Below are positions 9,696 to 20,974 of a stretch of DNA of 64,000 bases, piece after piece (within the stretch, counting starts at the first letter, position 1; each line of letters starts with the position of its first letter). The DNA lies in contig JALDYZ010000011.1 of NCBI GenBank assembly GCA_030028905.1, positions 114,622 to 178,621 on the forward strand, read 5' to 3'. Source of the DNA: Ferirhizobium litorale. GTDB lineage: Bacteria > Pseudomonadota > Alphaproteobacteria > Rhizobiales > Rhizobiaceae. The translations under genes and the position numbers were made by a program. The notes beneath the pieces are model-generated. The model was given only the letters and a program-made list of their open reading frames with translations, was not told the origin of the DNA and ran no database searches.

Positions 9696-12395
9696 ATGAC
9701 CGACAACAACGACGACAAGACAACCAGCTCAACGGGCAAGAAGACCCTTCATTTGAAGCCGACCGGCGTTCAGCAGGGTACCGTGCGCCAGGATATGGGT
9801 CGCGGTCGCACCAAGGCGGTTGTGGTCGAGACCCGCAAGCGACGCCCGATGCGGCCCGAAGACGAAAAGCCAGCGGCAGGGCATGCTGCCCCCGCGACCA
9901 AGCCCGCAGAAGCTCCTGCGCAGCAGCAGCGAGCGCCGCAGGCGCCGGCACCGCGCATCCACCAATCCGGCTCCCCGCAGCGTCCGCAGCAGCAGCCGAA
10001 CCGTCAGGATCGCCAGCAGGACCGTCCCCGCGGCAATGTTCTGCACGATCTTTCGGCCGGCGAAATGGAAGCACGCCGCCGCGCGCTGATGGAAGCGCAG
10101 GCTCGCGATGTCGTCGAAGCCAAGGAACGCGCCGAAGCGGAAGTGCGCCGGCAGGCCGAAGAAGAAGCGCGCCGGGCCGTCGAACAGGAGGAAGCCGCCC
10201 GTCGCGCCGCTGAGGAAGCCGCACGGCCGGAACCCGTTGCTGAGGCACCAGTCGAAGTCGCGCCGCAACAGGTTGCGTCCACGCCGCGCGCTGCCGAAGC
10301 CGCACGGCCCACCACACCTCGACAGCCGGCTGCCGCGCCTGCAGCTCCCGGCGGAGCAGCCGCACTTGCCGCCCGCGGTCGCAGGGGCGCCGAGGAAGAA
10401 GACGATCGCGGCGCTGCCCGGCGCGGCGTGCCGGTCCGCGGTAAGGCGCCTGTGCCGCCGCCTGCCAAGCCTGCAGCCCGCCTGAAGACGGAAGACGAAC
10501 GACGCCGCGGAAAGCTGACGGTAACGACGGCTGCTGTCGACGAGGACGGTGCGTCCCGCGGCCGGTCGCTGTCGGCCATGCGCCGCCGGCAGGAAAAATT
10601 CCGCCGCAGCCAGATGCAGGAGACCCGCGAAAAGATTTCGCGCGAAGTCATCCTGCCGGAAACCATCACCATCCAAGAACTGTCGCAGCGCATGTCCGAA
10701 CGCGCCGTCGACGTCATCAAGTACCTGATGAAGGAAGGCCAGATGATGAAGCCGGGCGACGTCATCGACGCCGACCTGGCCGAACTCATCGCCGGCGAAT
10801 TCGGCCATACCGTCAAGCGCGTTTCCGAGTCGGACGTTGAGGAAGGTATTTTCGACGTTTCGGATGACGCAGGCGAACTCGTGTCGCGTCCGCCGGTCGT
10901 CACCATCATGGGCCACGTCGACCACGGCAAGACCTCGCTGCTCGATGCCATCCGCCACGCCAATGTGGTAGCCGGTGAAGCCGGTGGCATCACCCAGCAT
11001 ATCGGCGCCTATCAGGTCGAGCAGAACGGCCAGAAAATCACCTTCATCGACACGCCCGGCCACGCGGCCTTTACCGCCATGCGTGCCCGCGGCGCCCAGG
11101 CGACCGACATCGCCATCCTGGTGGTCGCGGCCGATGACAGCGTGATGCCGCAGACGATCGAGTCGATCAACCACGCCAAGGCCGCGGGCGTCCCGATCAT
11201 CGTGGCGATCAACAAGGTCGACAAGCCGACCGCCAACCCGCAGAAGGTGCGCACCGAGCTTCTGCAGCACGAGGTTTTCGTCGAGTCCATGGGCGGCGAA
11301 GTCCTCGATGTCGAAGTGTCGGCGAAAAACGGCACAAACCTCGACAAATTGCTCGAAGCGATCCTGCTGCAGGCCGAAATCCTCGACCTCAAGGCCAATC
11401 CGAACCGCACCGCGGAAGGAACGGTCATCGAGGCCGAGCTCGACCGTGGTCGCGGCGCCGTGGCAACGGTACTCGTCCAGAAGGGCACGCTGAAGCCCGG
11501 CCAGATCATCGTGGCCGGAGACCAGTGGGGCCGCGTGCGCGCACTTGTCAACGACAAGGGTGAACACGTCAAGGAAGCCGGACCGGCCATGCCGGTGGAA
11601 GTGCTCGGCCTTTCCGGCACGCCTGCGGCCGGCGACAAGTTCGCCGTCGTCGAGAACGAAAGCCGTGCCCGCGAGATCTCCGAGTATCGCCTCCGGCTTG
11701 CGCGCGACAAGGCGGCTGCCCGCCAGTCGGGCCAGCGCGGTTCGCTGGAACAGATGATGACACAGTTGCAGTCATCGGGCGTCAAGGAGTTCCCGCTGGT
11801 CATCAAGGGTGACGTTCAGGGCTCGATCGAAGCCATTGCCGGCGCCCTCGAAAAGCTGGGTACCGACGAGGTCCGGGCGCGCGTCGTGCATTCCGGCGCA
11901 GGCGGTATCACCGAGTCGGACATCTCGCTCGCCGAAGCATCGAATGCCGCGATCATCGGCTTCAACGTTCGCGCCAACAACCAGGCCCGTTCGCTGGCCG
12001 AGCGCTCCGGTATCGAAATCCGCTACTACAACATCATCTACGACCTGGTGGATGACGTGAAGGCGGCGATGTCCGGCCTGCTCTCTCCGGAACGGCGCGA
12101 AACCTTCCTCGGGAACGCCGAGATCCTGGAGGTGTTCAACATCACCAAGGTCGGCAAGGTCGCGGGTTGCCGCGTCACCGAGGGCAAGGTCGAGCGCGGC
12201 GCAGGGGTTCGCCTTATCCGCGACAACGTCGTCATCCACGAAGGCAAGCTCAAGACGCTCAAGCGCTTCAAGGACGAAGTCTCGGAAGTGCCGGTTGGCC
12301 AGGAATGCGGTATGGCGTTCGAAAACTACGAAGACATCCGCGCCGGCGACATCATCGAGTGCTTCCGGGTCGAGCACGTGACACGCACGCTCTGA
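9696..12395 (+). CDS. infB: Translation initiation factor IF-2
   Basis: This 899-residue GTPase brings initiator tRNA to the ribosome. The long N-terminal region (about residues 30-290) is rich in Ala, Arg, Glu and Pro and is the expected charged linker. The IF2_N segment [18 protein letters not shown] precedes the G domain, with G1 GHVDHGKTS (about residue 405), G2 [11 protein letters not shown]3 DTPGHAAF and G4 NKVD. Domains II-IV follow, ending in [20 protein letters not shown] hairpin terminator lies just behind it, so it may be the last gene of the rimP operon. Internal starts giving shorter IF2 forms are known in E. coli but are not evident here. Confidence 0.98.
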   Translation: MTDNNDDKTTSSTGKKTLHLKPTGVQQGTVRQDMGRGRTKAVVVETRKRRPMRPEDEKPAAGHAAPATKPAEAPAQQQRAPQAPAPRIHQSGSPQRPQQQPNRQDRQQDRPRGNVLHDLSAGEMEARRRALMEAQARDVVEAKERAEAEVRRQAEEEARRAVEQEEAARRAAEEAARPEPVAEAPVEVAPQQVASTPRAAEAARPTTPRQPAAAPAAPGGAAALAARGRRGAEEEDDRGAARRGVPVRGKAPVPPPAKPAARLKTEDERRRGKLTVTTAAVDEDGASRGRSLSAMRRRQEKFRRSQMQETREKISREVILPETITIQELSQRMSERAVDVIKYLMKEGQMMKPGDVIDADLAELIAGEFGHTVKRVSESDVEEGIFDVSDDAGELVSRPPVVTIMGHVDHGKTSLLDAIRHANVVAGEAGGITQHIGAYQVEQNGQKITFIDTPGHAAFTAMRARGAQATDIAILVVAADDSVMPQTIESINHAKAAGVPIIVAINKVDKPTANPQKVRTELLQHEVFVESMGGEVLDVEVSAKNGTNLDKLLEAILLQAEILDLKANPNRTAEGTVIEAELDRGRGAVATVLVQKGTLKPGQIIVAGDQWGRVRALVNDKGEHVKEAGPAMPVEVLGLSGTPAAGDKFAVVENESRAREISEYRLRLARDKAAARQSGQRGSLEQMMTQLQSSGVKEFPLVIKGDVQGSIEAIAGALEKLGTDEVRARVVHSGAGGITESDISLAEASNAAIIGFNVRANNQARSLAERSGIEIRYYNIIYDLVDDVKAAMSGLLSPERRETFLGNAEILEVFNITKVGKVAGCRVTEGKVERGAGVRLIRDNVVIHEGKLKTLKRFKDEVSEVPVGQECGMAFENYEDIRAGDIIECFRVEHVTRTL

Positions 12396-12422
12396 CGTCT
12401 CGCGCCTCCCACAACAGACAAG

Positions 12423-12456
12423 GCCGCCGGACCCGAAAATCCGGCGGCATTTTGTT
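12423..12456 (+). terminator. Intrinsic terminator after infB
   Basis: GCCGCCGGA (12423-12431) pairs perfectly with TCCGGCGGC (12440-12448) around an eight-base loop, followed by ATTTTGTTT. It separates infB from rbfA and suggests that rbfA-truB has its own promoter or depends on readthrough. Confidence 0.85.
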
Positions 12457-12587
12457 TGACCTGTGCCCCCCCGGCTCGCCCTTGTCGCGGGATCCGGCAT
12501 GCGGGAAACTTGACCTTTACCCCGTTCGGAGTCATGGGACGCGTTTGGAACGCGCCTCTCAGGCCCCAAAGCCAGGAATGGTGACCT

Positions 12588-12995
12588 ATGACCAAAGCAA
12601 CCTCGTCGGCCCCCTCCCAACGCATGCTGCGTGTTGGTGAACAGGTGCGCGCCGCAATCACCCAGGTGCTGCAACGCGGCGAAGTCCGCGATCCCGTGAT
12701 CGAAAAGACCGTGATTGCGATCTCGGAGGTCCGCATGTCGCCGGATCTGAAAATCGCAACCGCCTATGTTTCACCGCTTGGCGTAGCAGACCATACCGGC
12801 GTCATCGATGCACTCAACCGCAACGCCAAATACATTCGCGGCCGCATCGGCGGCCAGCTCAGACAGATGAAATACATGCCGGAGGTGCGCTTCCGCGACG
12901 ACACGAGCTTCGACAACTACCAGAAGATCGACCAGTTGCTGCGCTCCCCCGAAGTCAGCCGAGACCTTGGTCCGGCCAGTGAAGACGAAGAATAG
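12588..12995 (+). CDS. rbfA: Ribosome-binding factor A
   Basis: The 135-residue cold-shock ribosome assembly factor binds the 30S subunit and supports 16S rRNA maturation. The single KH-like domain shows [15 protein letters not shown] near the N-terminus, [20 protein letters not shown] in the middle, and [16 protein letters not shown] near the C-terminus, all family hallmarks. The start ATG at 12588 gives [13 protein letters not shown]. It lies 9 bases before truB, so the pair is one operon, a pairing conserved in most bacteria. Confidence 0.96.
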   Translation: MTKATSSAPSQRMLRVGEQVRAAITQVLQRGEVRDPVIEKTVIAISEVRMSPDLKIATAYVSPLGVADHTGVIDALNRNAKYIRGRIGGQLRQMKYMPEVRFRDDTSFDNYQKIDQLLRSPEVSRDLGPASEDEE

Positions 12996-13004
12996 AAGTA
13001 ATCA

Positions 13005-13937
13005 ATGTCCAAGCCACGCAAGCCCAAGGGCCGCCCGATCTCGGGCTGGCTCATTCTCGACAAGCCCTTCGACCTCGGATCGACTGAGGCGGTCTCGAAG
13101 ATCAAATGGCTGTTCAAGGCCCAGAAGGCCGGCCATGCCGGCACGCTCGACCCGCTTGCCTCCGGCATGCTGCCGATCGCTCTCGGCGACGCAACCAAGA
13201 CTGTCCCTTACGTCATGGACGGACGCAAGATCTATGAGTTCACCGTCACCTGGGGCGAAGAACGCTCCACCGACGATCTGGAGGGCGAAGTCACGCAGTC
13301 CTCGGATCTGCGCCCGACCGAAGAGGCAATCCGCAGTCTCCTGCCGAAATATACCGGCACGATCAATCAGATCCCACCGCAGTTCTCCGCCATCAAGATC
13401 GCTGGCGAGCGCGCCTACGATCTGGCTCGCGAGGGAGAGGCCGTCGAGATCCCGTCGCGCGAGGTCGAGATCTTCCGCCTGACGCTGCTTTCCTGCCCGG
13501 ATTCAAGTACTGCCCATTTCGAAGCCGAATGCGGCAAGGGCACCTATGTGCGGGCGCTTGCCCGTGATTTTGGCCGCGACCTCGGTTGCTACGGCCACAT
13601 TTCCGAACTTCGCCGAACTTTCGTCGCCCCGTTCGCGGAGGACTCGATGGTGCCGCTCGCCGATCTGACGGCTCTCGAAGAAATCGAGGATGCCGACAAT
13701 CGGCTCGCAGCCCTCGATGCATTTCTGATCGACACCAGCGAGGCGCTTTCCAACCTGCCGCACATCGTCATCAACGATGATCAGGCGCACAGGTTGAAAA
13801 TGGGCAACCCGATCCTGCTTCGCGGTCGCGATGCACCGGTTGCCGAAGCGGAAGCCTACGCCACCGCCCGCGGAAAGCTGGTCGCCATCGGCGAGATCGG
13901 CGAGGGTGAGTTCCGTCCCAAGCGCGTCTTCGGCTGA
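13005..13937 (+). CDS. truB: tRNA pseudouridine(55) synthase TruB
   Basis: The 310-residue enzyme makes pseudouridine 55 in the T loop of tRNA. The catalytic motif [20 protein letters not shown] contains the nucleophilic Asp. Further family motifs are [37 protein letters not shown] and [15 protein letters not shown]. The C-terminal extension ends in [20 protein letters not shown], a PUA-like ending. It follows rbfA by nine bases and precedes rpsO. Length and all motifs are normal. Confidence 0.97.
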   Translation: MSKPRKPKGRPISGWLILDKPFDLGSTEAVSKIKWLFKAQKAGHAGTLDPLASGMLPIALGDATKTVPYVMDGRKIYEFTVTWGEERSTDDLEGEVTQSSDLRPTEEAIRSLLPKYTGTINQIPPQFSAIKIAGERAYDLAREGEAVEIPSREVEIFRLTLLSCPDSSTAHFEAECGKGTYVRALARDFGRDLGCYGHISELRRTFVAPFAEDSMVPLADLTALEEIEDADNRLAALDAFLIDTSEALSNLPHIVINDDQAHRLKMGNPILLRGRDAPVAEAEAYATARGKLVAIGEIGEGEFRPKRVFG

Positions 13938-14105
13938 GCCGGACCGGGCAGTGTCCGTGGGCGGGGACAAACTCTCTTCCCTTTGGTGGCCATTTGGTTT
14001 ATAGCGGCGCCAGCAATAGGCTGCGCCTGATTGCATTCGCGGCCAAAGCTGGACGACATCCCGGCTTTTGGCGACCCAATCTCCTCTCAAAGAAAGGAAT
14101 TCATG

Positions 14106-14375
14106 ATGTCGATTACTGCAGAGCGCAAGGCCGCGCTGATCAAGGAATACGCAACCACCGAAGGCGATACCGGTTCTCCGGAGGTTCAGGTCGCAATCCT
14201 GACCGAGCGTATCAACAACTTGACCGGCCACTTCAAGGACCACAAGAAGGATAACCATTCCCGTCGTGGCCTCCTGACGATGGTTTCCAGCCGCCGCTCC
14301 CTTCTTGACTACCTCAAGAAGAAGGATGAAGGCCGCTACAGCAAGCTGATCGCGAGCCTGGGCATTCGTCGCTAA
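14106..14375 (+). CDS. rpsO: 30S ribosomal protein S15
   Basis: The protein has 89 residues, the standard length. It starts [17 protein letters not shown] and contains [17 protein letters not shown] and the 16S rRNA-binding part [12 protein letters not shown] with [12 protein letters not shown] good ribosome-binding site (AAAGGAATTC) lies upstream; the ATG at 14106, directly after another ATG, gives the usual N-terminus. S15 binds the central domain of 16S rRNA early in assembly. Order rpsO-pnp is conserved; in E. coli S15 represses its own translation through its leader, but no such pseudoknot was identified here. Confidence 0.98.
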   Translation: MSITAERKAALIKEYATTEGDTGSPEVQVAILTERINNLTGHFKDHKKDNHSRRGLLTMVSSRRSLLDYLKKKDEGRYSKLIASLGIRR

Positions 14376-14382
14376 ACAGTTT

Positions 14383-14424
14383 CCGGCGGGTCGCCCCGAA
14401 CGAGGCGCCCGCCGGTTGCCTTTC
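14383..14424 (+). terminator. Hairpin after rpsO, possible terminator
   Basis: CCGGCGGG (14383-14390) pairs with CCCGCCGG (14408-14415), and the inner bases extend the stem. The following bases, TTGCCTTTC, are only weakly T-rich, so this could also be an mRNA-stabilising or processing hairpin between rpsO and pnp. Confidence 0.55.
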
Positions 14425-14783
14425 GGGCCCTGTGCCCGTGTCATGCATTCCAGCGAACTGGCCTTGAAAGCAGGGCATTGCCGGAGTGAACCGTGGCAGG
14501 CCGGATGAGCCGGTGCTGCCAACATTAACCGATGACCTGTCATGGGGCAGGATTGCAGGATGCTTTGCCGGAATTCAGCCGGCCGGGACCGAAACGTCCG
14601 CCGCAGCGGATCGTGACGCTCTTGTGAATGTGACCGCGTGCTCCGGCCCGACGCCGGCGCGGCGAACCGGTTGCCAGACGAAGCCTCCCGTTGTCTTGCC
14701 CATGATTGGCATTCTTCGCGGCATCGCCCGACTGCGCTCGTGACGAGCGGCAGCGATGGCGGACCGCAAAAGAAGGATTGAAA
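14425..14783. other. Non-coding spacer between rpsO and pnp
   Basis: About 360 bases without a convincing gene. Short open frames here have no family resemblance and poor start contexts. I see no clear -35/-10 pair and no tRNA-like fold. The final bases AGAAGGATTGAAA hold the ribosome-binding site of pnp. PNPase leaders are RNase III and PNPase targets in E. coli, so a structured leader is plausible but not demonstrated. Confidence 0.5.
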
Positions 14784-16931
14784 ATGTTCGACGTCCATAC
14801 CGTTGAAATTGAATGGGCCGGTCGGCCGCTGAAGCTCGAGACCGGCAAGATCGCCCGTCAGGCCGACGGCGCCGTTCTCGCCACCTATGGCGAAACCGTC
14901 GTCCTCGCCACCGTCGTCTCGGCCAAGGCGCCGAAGCCCGGGCAGGACTTCTTCCCGCTCACCGTCAACTACCAGGAAAAGACCTACGCCGCCGGCAAGA
15001 TTCCCGGCGGCTATTTCAAGCGCGAAGGCCGTCCGTCGGAAAAGGAAACGCTGGTTTCCCGCCTGATCGACCGCCCGATCCGCCCGCTCTTCCCTGAAGG
15101 CTACAAGAACGATACGCAGGTCGTCGTCACCGTTGTCCAGCACGACCTTGAGAACGATCCCGACGTATTGTCGATGGTCGCCGCCTCGGCCGCTCTGACG
15201 CTTTCGGGCGTTCCGTTCATGGGCCCGGTCGGCGCTGCCCGCGTGGGTCACATCAATGGCGAGTACGTGCTTAACCCGCACCTCGACGAGATGGGCGAGA
15301 GCGTGCTTGACCTCGTCGTCGCCGGCACCCACGATGCCGTGCTGATGGTCGAATCCGAAGCGAAGGAACTGCCGGAAGACGTCATGCTCGGCGCCGTCAT
15401 GTTCGGCCACAGGGGCTTTCAGCCGGTTCTCGACGCGATCATCAAGCTCGCCGAAGTCGCCGCCAAGGAGCCGCGCGAATTCGAGCCGGAAGATCATTCC
15501 GCTCTCGAGAACGCCATGCTGGCGATTGCCGAAGACGAACTGCGCAACGCCTACAAGATCACCCAGAAGGCTGACCGCTACACTGCAGTGGACGCGGTCA
15601 AGGCAAAGGTGAAGGCGCACTTTCTTCCCGAAGGCGTTGAAAATCCGCAGTATTCGGCTGAAGAAGTCGCTGCCGTCTTCAAGCACCTGCAGGCCAAGAT
15701 CGTCCGCTGGAATATTCTCGACACCAAGAGCCGCATCGACGGCCGCGATCTCGAGACCGTTCGTCCGATCGTTTCCGAAGTCGGCATCCTGCCGCGAACC
15801 CACGGCTCGGCACTCTTCACCCGCGGCGAGACCCAGGCCATCGTCGTTGCGACGCTCGGCACTGGCGAAGACGAGCAGTACGTCGATTCCTTGACGGGCA
15901 TGTACAAGGAAAACTTCATGCTGCACTACAACTTCCCGCCCTATTCGGTCGGTGAAACCGGCCGCATGGGCTCTCCGGGCCGCCGCGAAATCGGTCACGG
16001 AAAGTTGGCATGGCGCGCCATCCACCCGATGCTGCCCTCGGCCGAACAGTTCCCCTACACGCTGCGCGTCGTTTCGGAAATCACCGAATCCAACGGCTCG
16101 TCCTCGATGGCGACGGTTTGCGGCACCTCTCTCGCCCTGATGGACGCCGGCGTTCCGCTGGCAAAACCGGTTGCCGGTATCGCCATGGGCCTGATCCTGG
16201 AAGGCGACCGCTTCGCCGTTCTGTCCGACATCCTCGGTGACGAAGATCACCTCGGCGATATGGACTTCAAGGTCGCCGGCACCGGCGACGGCATCACATC
16301 GCTGCAGATGGACATCAAGATCGCCGGTATCACCGAAGAGATCATGAAGGTCGCGCTCAGCCAGGCGAAGGGCGGCCGCACGCACATCCTCGGCGAAATG
16401 GCCAAGGCCCTTGCCGAAAGCCGCGGCCAGCTCGGTGAATTCGCCCCGCGCATCGAAGTCATGAACATCCCGGTCGACAAGATCCGCGAAGTCATCGGCT
16501 CCGGCGGCAAGGTCATCCGCGAAATCGTCGAAAAGACCGGCGCCAAGATCAACATCGAGGACGACGGTACCGTCAAGATCGCTTCCTCCTCGGGCAAGGA
16601 GATCGAAGCCGCCCGTAAGTGGATCCACTCGATCGTCGCCGAGCCGGAAGTTGGCCAGGTCTATGAAGGCACGGTCGTCAAGGCCGCCGACTTCGGCGCC
16701 TTCGTCAACTTCTTCGGCGCCCGCGATGGCCTCGTCCATATCTCTCAGCTCGCCCAGGAGCGTGTTGCCAAGACCACCGACGTGGTGAAGGAAGGCGACA
16801 AGGTCTGGGTCAAGCTGATGGGCTTCGACGAGCGCGGCAAGGTCCGCCTGTCGATGAAGGCCGTCGACCAGGCGACCGGCAAGGAAGTTGTTGGCGAAAA
16901 GAAGAAGGACGACGGCGAAGCCGCTGAATAA
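14784..16931 (+). CDS. pnp: Polyribonucleotide nucleotidyltransferase (PNPase)
   Basis: The 715-residue exoribonuclease degrades RNA phosphorolytically from the 3' end and is a core degradosome enzyme. Two RNase PH domains are evident: the first with [14 protein letters not shown] and [11 protein letters not shown], the second with FNFPPYS-like and [37 protein letters not shown] and the active-site segment [19 protein letters not shown] domain (about 555-615, [11 protein letters not shown]) and an S1 domain (about 622-690, [20 protein letters not shown]) follow. The upstream open frame has another ATG, but [11 protein letters not shown] at 14784 is the family N-terminus and has AGAAGGA before it. 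Confidence 0.97.
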   Translation: MFDVHTVEIEWAGRPLKLETGKIARQADGAVLATYGETVVLATVVSAKAPKPGQDFFPLTVNYQEKTYAAGKIPGGYFKREGRPSEKETLVSRLIDRPIRPLFPEGYKNDTQVVVTVVQHDLENDPDVLSMVAASAALTLSGVPFMGPVGAARVGHINGEYVLNPHLDEMGESVLDLVVAGTHDAVLMVESEAKELPEDVMLGAVMFGHRGFQPVLDAIIKLAEVAAKEPREFEPEDHSALENAMLAIAEDELRNAYKITQKADRYTAVDAVKAKVKAHFLPEGVENPQYSAEEVAAVFKHLQAKIVRWNILDTKSRIDGRDLETVRPIVSEVGILPRTHGSALFTRGETQAIVVATLGTGEDEQYVDSLTGMYKENFMLHYNFPPYSVGETGRMGSPGRREIGHGKLAWRAIHPMLPSAEQFPYTLRVVSEITESNGSSSMATVCGTSLALMDAGVPLAKPVAGIAMGLILEGDRFAVLSDILGDEDHLGDMDFKVAGTGDGITSLQMDIKIAGITEEIMKVALSQAKGGRTHILGEMAKALAESRGQLGEFAPRIEVMNIPVDKIREVIGSGGKVIREIVEKTGAKINIEDDGTVKIASSSGKEIEAARKWIHSIVAEPEVGQVYEGTVVKAADFGAFVNFFGARDGLVHISQLAQERVAKTTDVVKEGDKVWVKLMGFDERGKVRLSMKAVDQATGKEVVGEKKKDDGEAAE

Positions 16932-16954
16932 GCGCTCCCGTCACCAACAGATCG

Positions 16955-16986
16955 AGGCGCGGGGTTTGCTCCCCCGCGCCTTTTTT
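16955..16986 (+). terminator. Intrinsic terminator after pnp
   Basis: AGGCGCGGGG (16955-16964) pairs with CCCCGCGCC plus the first T of the tail (16972-16981), and T6 follows at 16981-16986. It is a strong canonical terminator that closes the translation block. Confidence 0.92.
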
Positions 16987-17053
16987 CTATCAGTCACGTA
17001 CCATCAAGCCGCCCGGCGAAGACGCCCGACCGGCCGACGAGAAAGATGCCGCA

Positions 17054-18070
17054 ATGAGCCGCGATGCCGTCAAGACCCTGTTCCATCCGTTTGCTTCCGG
17101 CGCGGTAGACCTGCCCGGAGAAGACAAGAGGCTCCTGTTTCTGGGCGCCGTCGCGGACTTCGCGCTTCCCGACGGATTTGGAGCGCAGATCGAGGCGGTC
17201 CAGGGCCTGCGACCGCTGTTCCTCAAGCTGCAGGCCGCTCGGATCGCTACGACACCGACCATCGAGGGCACGGACTATGACGGTGCCTTGATCCTCTTCG
17301 GCAAGCACCGTGGCGAGAACGAGATGCGCCTCGGCGAGGCACTGGCCCGCGTCGTGCCGGGGGGGCTCATCGTCATTGCCGGTGGAAAGGAAGATGGCGT
17401 CCAGCCGATGCGCAAGTTGCTGACCAACCTCGGCATCGAATTCGAACACATGCCGAAGTATCACGGCGTCGCGCTGTGGTTTAACCGGCCCAGCGATGCG
17501 GCCGCAGCGATTGAAACGCTCTCCAAGGCGCCGGTGCGCGTGGATGGCCGCTTCAGCACTTCCCCCGGCATGTTCTCGCATGACCGCGTGGATGCGGGCT
17601 CCGAACTTCTGGCGAGCCGCCTGCCGACCGACTTCGACGGGAACGCCGCCGATTTCGGTGCCGGCTGGGGCTACCTTTCCATTGCGCTCGCCAACGCTTC
17701 CCCGAAAACCAACCGCATCGACCTGTTCGAGGCCGACTATGCCGCGCTCGAGTGCGCCAGGCAGAACCTGACCGAGAACTGCCCGAAGCTCTCCGCACGC
17801 TTTTTCTGGCAGGATCTGGCCAGCGAACCGACGAAGGAAAAGTACGATCTCGTCATCATGAACCCGCCGTTCCACGAGGGTCATGCGGCCGAGCCTTCGC
17901 TCGGCCAGGCCATGATCGCCGCGGCCGCCGCATCGCTGCGTTCAGGCGGCAAGCTGCTGCTGGTGGCCAATCGCGGCCTGCCCTACGAACAGGCGCTTGC
18001 TGCGGGCTTCCGTGAACACGGGGAGACCTGCCGCAACGCCCGCTTCAAGGTGCTTTGGGCGCGAAAATAG
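17054..18070 (+). CDS. Class I SAM-dependent methyltransferase, RsmC/RlmG-like
   Basis: The 338-residue protein has the two-lobed build of the RsmC/RlmG family: an N-terminal degenerate methyltransferase-like lobe (residues 1-160) and a C-terminal catalytic lobe (about 170-335). The SAM-binding motif I is reduced to AADFGAGWGYLSIAL, and the base-methylation motif NPPFHEG lies near residue 273. NPPF/Y is typical of enzymes that methylate exocyclic amino groups of guanine in rRNA, so 16S or 23S rRNA m2G formation is the likely job. Start ATG at 17054 follows GAGAAAGATG. It is a single gene between two strong terminators. Confidence 0.85.
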   Translation: MSRDAVKTLFHPFASGAVDLPGEDKRLLFLGAVADFALPDGFGAQIEAVQGLRPLFLKLQAARIATTPTIEGTDYDGALILFGKHRGENEMRLGEALARVVPGGLIVIAGGKEDGVQPMRKLLTNLGIEFEHMPKYHGVALWFNRPSDAAAAIETLSKAPVRVDGRFSTSPGMFSHDRVDAGSELLASRLPTDFDGNAADFGAGWGYLSIALANASPKTNRIDLFEADYAALECARQNLTENCPKLSARFFWQDLASEPTKEKYDLVIMNPPFHEGHAAEPSLGQAMIAAAAASLRSGGKLLLVANRGLPYEQALAAGFREHGETCRNARFKVLWARK

Positions 18071-18088
18071 GTCGTCTACAAACGTCAT

Positions 18089-18129
18089 AAAAAAACGGTG
18101 CGGAAGAAACCTTCCGCACCGTTTTTTTT
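18089..18129. terminator. Bidirectional terminator between methyltransferase gene and fabI
   Basis: A perfect stem, AAAACGGTGCGGAAG with CTTCCGCACCGTTTT and a loop of only a few bases, is flanked by A-runs and T-runs, so it can end transcription from both sides. It serves the plus-strand methyltransferase gene and the minus-strand fab operon. Confidence 0.93.
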
Positions 18130-18147
18130 GTTCGGGCGATCGCCGCG

Positions 18148-18954
18148 TTATTCGGTATCGGCGCGACCAAGAAGCTCGAGCGTCGGCATCGAAGTGATGT
18201 TGAAGCCGGAATCCACATAGTGGATTTCTCCGGTGACGCCGCGCGCCAGATCCGACAGCAGATATAGCGCCGAACCACCCACATCCTCGATCGTGACCGT
18301 GCGGCGCAGCGGCGCATTCTTCTGCTGCCAGGACAGCATCGCCCGCGCATCGGAAATGCCGGCGCCTGCCAGCGTGCGGATCGGTCCGGCGGAAATTGCA
18401 TTGACGCGAATGCCGCGCGGGCCGTAGTCGCCGGCGAGGTAGCGAACGGATGCTTCCAGCGCTGCCTTGGCGACACCCATAACATTGTAGTTCGGCATGA
18501 TCCGCACCGAGCCGCCATAGGTCAGCGTCAGCATGGCACCACCCTCTTCCATGAGATCGGCCGCACGGCGGGCGATCTCGGTGAAGGAGAAACAGGAGAT
18601 CACCATGGTACGGGAGAAGTTCTCCCGGGTGGTGTCGGCATAAAGACCCTTGAGCTCGTTCTTGTCGGAAAACCCGATGGCATGAACGACAAAGTCGAGC
18701 TTGCCCCACCGTTCCTTGATTGCCGCGATGATCGCATCGACCGATGCCAGGTCCTCGACATCGCAGGGAAGCAGGAAGTCGGAACCGAGTTCCGCCGCCA
18801 GGGGCTTCACCCGCTTGCCCAGCGCTTCTCCCTGGTAGGTGAAGGCAAGCTCGGCGCCTTGCGCGGCCAGAGACTTGGCGACCCCCCAGGCAATCGAATG
18901 GTTGTTGGCCACACCCATGATGAGGCCACGCTTTCCGTTCATCAATCCGGTCAT
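18148..18954 (-). CDS. fabI: Enoyl-[acyl-carrier-protein] reductase (NADH)
   Basis: The 268-residue short-chain dehydrogenase reduces trans-2-enoyl-ACP in the last step of the fatty acid elongation cycle. The start region reads MTGLMNGKRGLIMGVANNHS. The catalytic pair is Tyr156 and Lys163 (NYNVMGVAK, spacing Tyr-x6-Lys), with Tyr146 in TLTYGG, which matches FabI rather than FabL or FabV. GPIRTLAGAGI follows the active site as in triclosan-sensitive FabI enzymes. It starts four bases after the fabB stop, so it is the last gene of fabA-fabB-fabI. An ATG four codons later is an alternative start. Confidence 0.95.
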   Translation of the reverse strand: MTGLMNGKRGLIMGVANNHSIAWGVAKSLAAQGAELAFTYQGEALGKRVKPLAAELGSDFLLPCDVEDLASVDAIIAAIKERWGKLDFVVHAIGFSDKNELKGLYADTTRENFSRTMVISCFSFTEIARRAADLMEEGGAMLTLTYGGSVRIMPNYNVMGVAKAALEASVRYLAGDYGPRGIRVNAISAGPIRTLAGAGISDARAMLSWQQKNAPLRRTVTIEDVGGSALYLLSDLARGVTGEIHYVDSGFNITSMPTLELLGRADTE

Positions 18955-18958
18955 TGTG

Positions 18959-20179
18959 TTATCCGTTATGGCGCTGGAAGACGAGCGTTGCATTGGTACC
19001 GCCGAAACCGAAGGAGTTCGAAAGAACCGTGTCGATCTTGGCGTTGTCGATGCGCTTGCGAACGATCGGCACGCCATCGAATTCCGGATCGAGTTCGGTG
19101 ATGTGCGCGCTTTCGCCAATGAAGCCCGCCTGCATCATCAGCAGGCCGTAGATCGACTCCTGCACGCCGGCTGCGCCGAGCGAATGGCCCGTCAGCGACT
19201 TGGTGGACTGGATGTGCGGGATCTTCGTGCCGAACACTTCGCGAATGGCACCGATTTCCTTGGAATCGCCAACCGGCGTGGACGTTCCGTGCGTGTTGAT
19301 GTAGTCGACCTCACCGTTCACGGTGGCAAGCGCCTGGCGCATGCAGCGCGCAGCACCCTCGCCCGACGGGGCAACCATGTCGTAGCCGTCCGAGGTCGCG
19401 CCATAGCCGACGATCTCGGCATAAATCTTGGCGCCACGAGCCTTGGCATGCTCCAGTTCCTCGAGCACGAGCACACCCGCACCACCGGCGATGACGAAGC
19501 CATCGCGGTTGACGTCGTAGGCGCGCGAGGCGGTAGCTGGCGTATCATTGAACTTCGACGACATGGCACCCATGGCATCGAAAAGGTTCGACATCGTCCA
19601 ATGCAGGTCTTCATGACCACCGGCGAACATGACGTCCTGTTTGCCCCACTGGATCATTTCGGCCGCATTGCCGATGCAGTGCGCCGAGGTCGAGCACGCC
19701 GACGAAATCGAGTAGTTGACACCGTGGATCTGGAACCAGGTGGCAAGCGTGGCCGAGGCCGTGGAGGACATCGCCTTCGGAACGGCGAAGGGGCCGATGC
19801 GCTTCGGGCTGTTGTTCTTGGCGGTGATCTCGGCAGCTTCGACGATGGTGCGGGTGGAAGCGCCGCCCGAACCCATGATGATGCCGGTCCGCTCATTGGT
19901 TATCTCGGCCGGCTCGAGGCCGGCGTCGGCGATCGCCTGCTTCATCGCGACATGGTTCCACGCGCCACCCTCTGAAAGGAAGCGCATCGCACGTCGGTCG
20001 ACCAGGTCTGTCGGATCAAGAGCCGGCTTGCCCCAGACCTGGCATCGAAAGCCGTGTTCGGCAAAATCCGGCGAAAACGAAATCCCGGATTTCGCTTCGC
20101 GCAGGGAAGCGGTGACTTCCGCCGCATCGCTCCCGATCGAGGAGACAATGCCAAGACCCGTGACAACTACCCGTCTCAT
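18959..20179 (-). CDS. fabB: 3-oxoacyl-[acyl-carrier-protein] synthase I
   Basis: The 406-residue thiolase-fold condensing enzyme elongates acyl-ACP and is essential for the unsaturated branch when paired with FabA. The catalytic triad is Cys162 ([10 protein letters not shown]), His297 ([11 protein letters not shown]) and His332 ([12 protein letters not shown]), with Lys327 before the last histidine. The N-terminus [14 protein letters not shown] is standard. Neighbour fabA identifies it as FabB rather than FabF. It lies 54 bases downstream of fabA and four bases before fabI. Confidence 0.96.
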   Translation of the reverse strand: MRRVVVTGLGIVSSIGSDAAEVTASLREAKSGISFSPDFAEHGFRCQVWGKPALDPTDLVDRRAMRFLSEGGAWNHVAMKQAIADAGLEPAEITNERTGIIMGSGGASTRTIVEAAEITAKNNSPKRIGPFAVPKAMSSTASATLATWFQIHGVNYSISSACSTSAHCIGNAAEMIQWGKQDVMFAGGHEDLHWTMSNLFDAMGAMSSKFNDTPATASRAYDVNRDGFVIAGGAGVLVLEELEHAKARGAKIYAEIVGYGATSDGYDMVAPSGEGAARCMRQALATVNGEVDYINTHGTSTPVGDSKEIGAIREVFGTKIPHIQSTKSLTGHSLGAAGVQESIYGLLMMQAGFIGESAHITELDPEFDGVPIVRKRIDNAKIDTVLSNSFGFGGTNATLVFQRHNG

Positions 20180-20233
20180 GTGCTGGACCTTTTCTTGATT
20201 CTGTTCGTATTGCGGGGCGCCGTGGCGACGCCC

Positions 20234-20749
20234 TCAGGCTTCCTTGTCCTTCGACAGGCCGACGCGCAGGTCGGTCGCCTGGTAGATGGTCTCCCCGTCG
20301 GCTTTCAGCCAGCCGTCCGCCGTCCCGAGCACGAGGCGGCCGCGCATGACGCGCTTGAAGTCGATGCCGTACTCGAGCAGCTTCGTTGTCGGGCGGACCA
20401 TGCCCTTGAACTTCACTTCGCCGGTGGAGAGCGCCATGCCCCTGCCCGGTTCTCCGAGCCAGCCGAGGAAGAAGCCAGTGAGCTGCCACATACCATCGAG
20501 GCCAAGGCATCCCGGCATGATCGGATTGCCCTGAAAATGGCAGGGAAAATACCAATCGTCGGGCTTCACATCGTATTCGGCGCGGATATAGCCCTTGTCG
20601 AAGGCGCCACCGGTTTCGGAAATGTCGGTGATGCGGTGGACCATCAGCATGGGCGGCAGAGGAAGCTGGGCGTTGCCGGGACCGAAAAGCTCGCCGCGGC
20701 CGCAGCTCAGGATTTCTTCGTAAGTGAAGCTCGATTGTCTCGTACCCAT
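20234..20749 (-). CDS. fabA: 3-hydroxydecanoyl-[acyl-carrier-protein] dehydratase/isomerase
   Basis: The 171-residue hot-dog enzyme dehydrates 3-hydroxydecanoyl-ACP and isomerises trans-2- to cis-3-decenoyl-ACP, the branch point for unsaturated fatty acids. The active-site His71 lies in [14 protein letters not shown] and Asp85 in LGLDGMWQL. The start ATG ([14 protein letters not shown]) has AGAGG upstream; the longer open frame is not supported. It is the first gene of fabA-fabB-fabI and is divergent from irr across about 300 bases, a neighbourhood common in Rhizobiales. Confidence 0.97.
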   Translation of the reverse strand: MGTRQSSFTYEEILSCGRGELFGPGNAQLPLPPMLMVHRITDISETGGAFDKGYIRAEYDVKPDDWYFPCHFQGNPIMPGCLGLDGMWQLTGFFLGWLGEPGRGMALSTGEVKFKGMVRPTTKLLEYGIDFKRVMRGRLVLGTADGWLKADGETIYQATDLRVGLSKDKEA

Positions 20750-20974
20750 AAAACCTCTGTTTCTCCCTTTTGCTGCCGACGGTTCTGATGCCTTAGAGCA
20801 AGATCCGGACAAAATGAAGCATAACGATGACTCCCCGGCTGGCTCAAAGAAGCTCCCCGGGAGCAGCAGTTGTTGGCGCCTCGAATACAGGAAGCTCGCG
20901 CCAACGACCAGAGGAAAAGACCATAAAACCGCTATTCTGGGCCTTTTTGTCGCCCCTTCCTTTCCCGCCTACTA

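Noticed and set aside
8461..10365. 634-codon minus-strand frame opposite nusA, ylxR and infB
   Set aside because: Low-complexity sequence without domains, opposite three well-identified genes.
13503..16739. Antisense open frame of more than 1000 codons opposite truB, rpsO and pnp
   Set aside because: It lies exactly opposite highly conserved genes, has no known motif, and long antisense frames are common in high-GC genomes with strong third-position bias.
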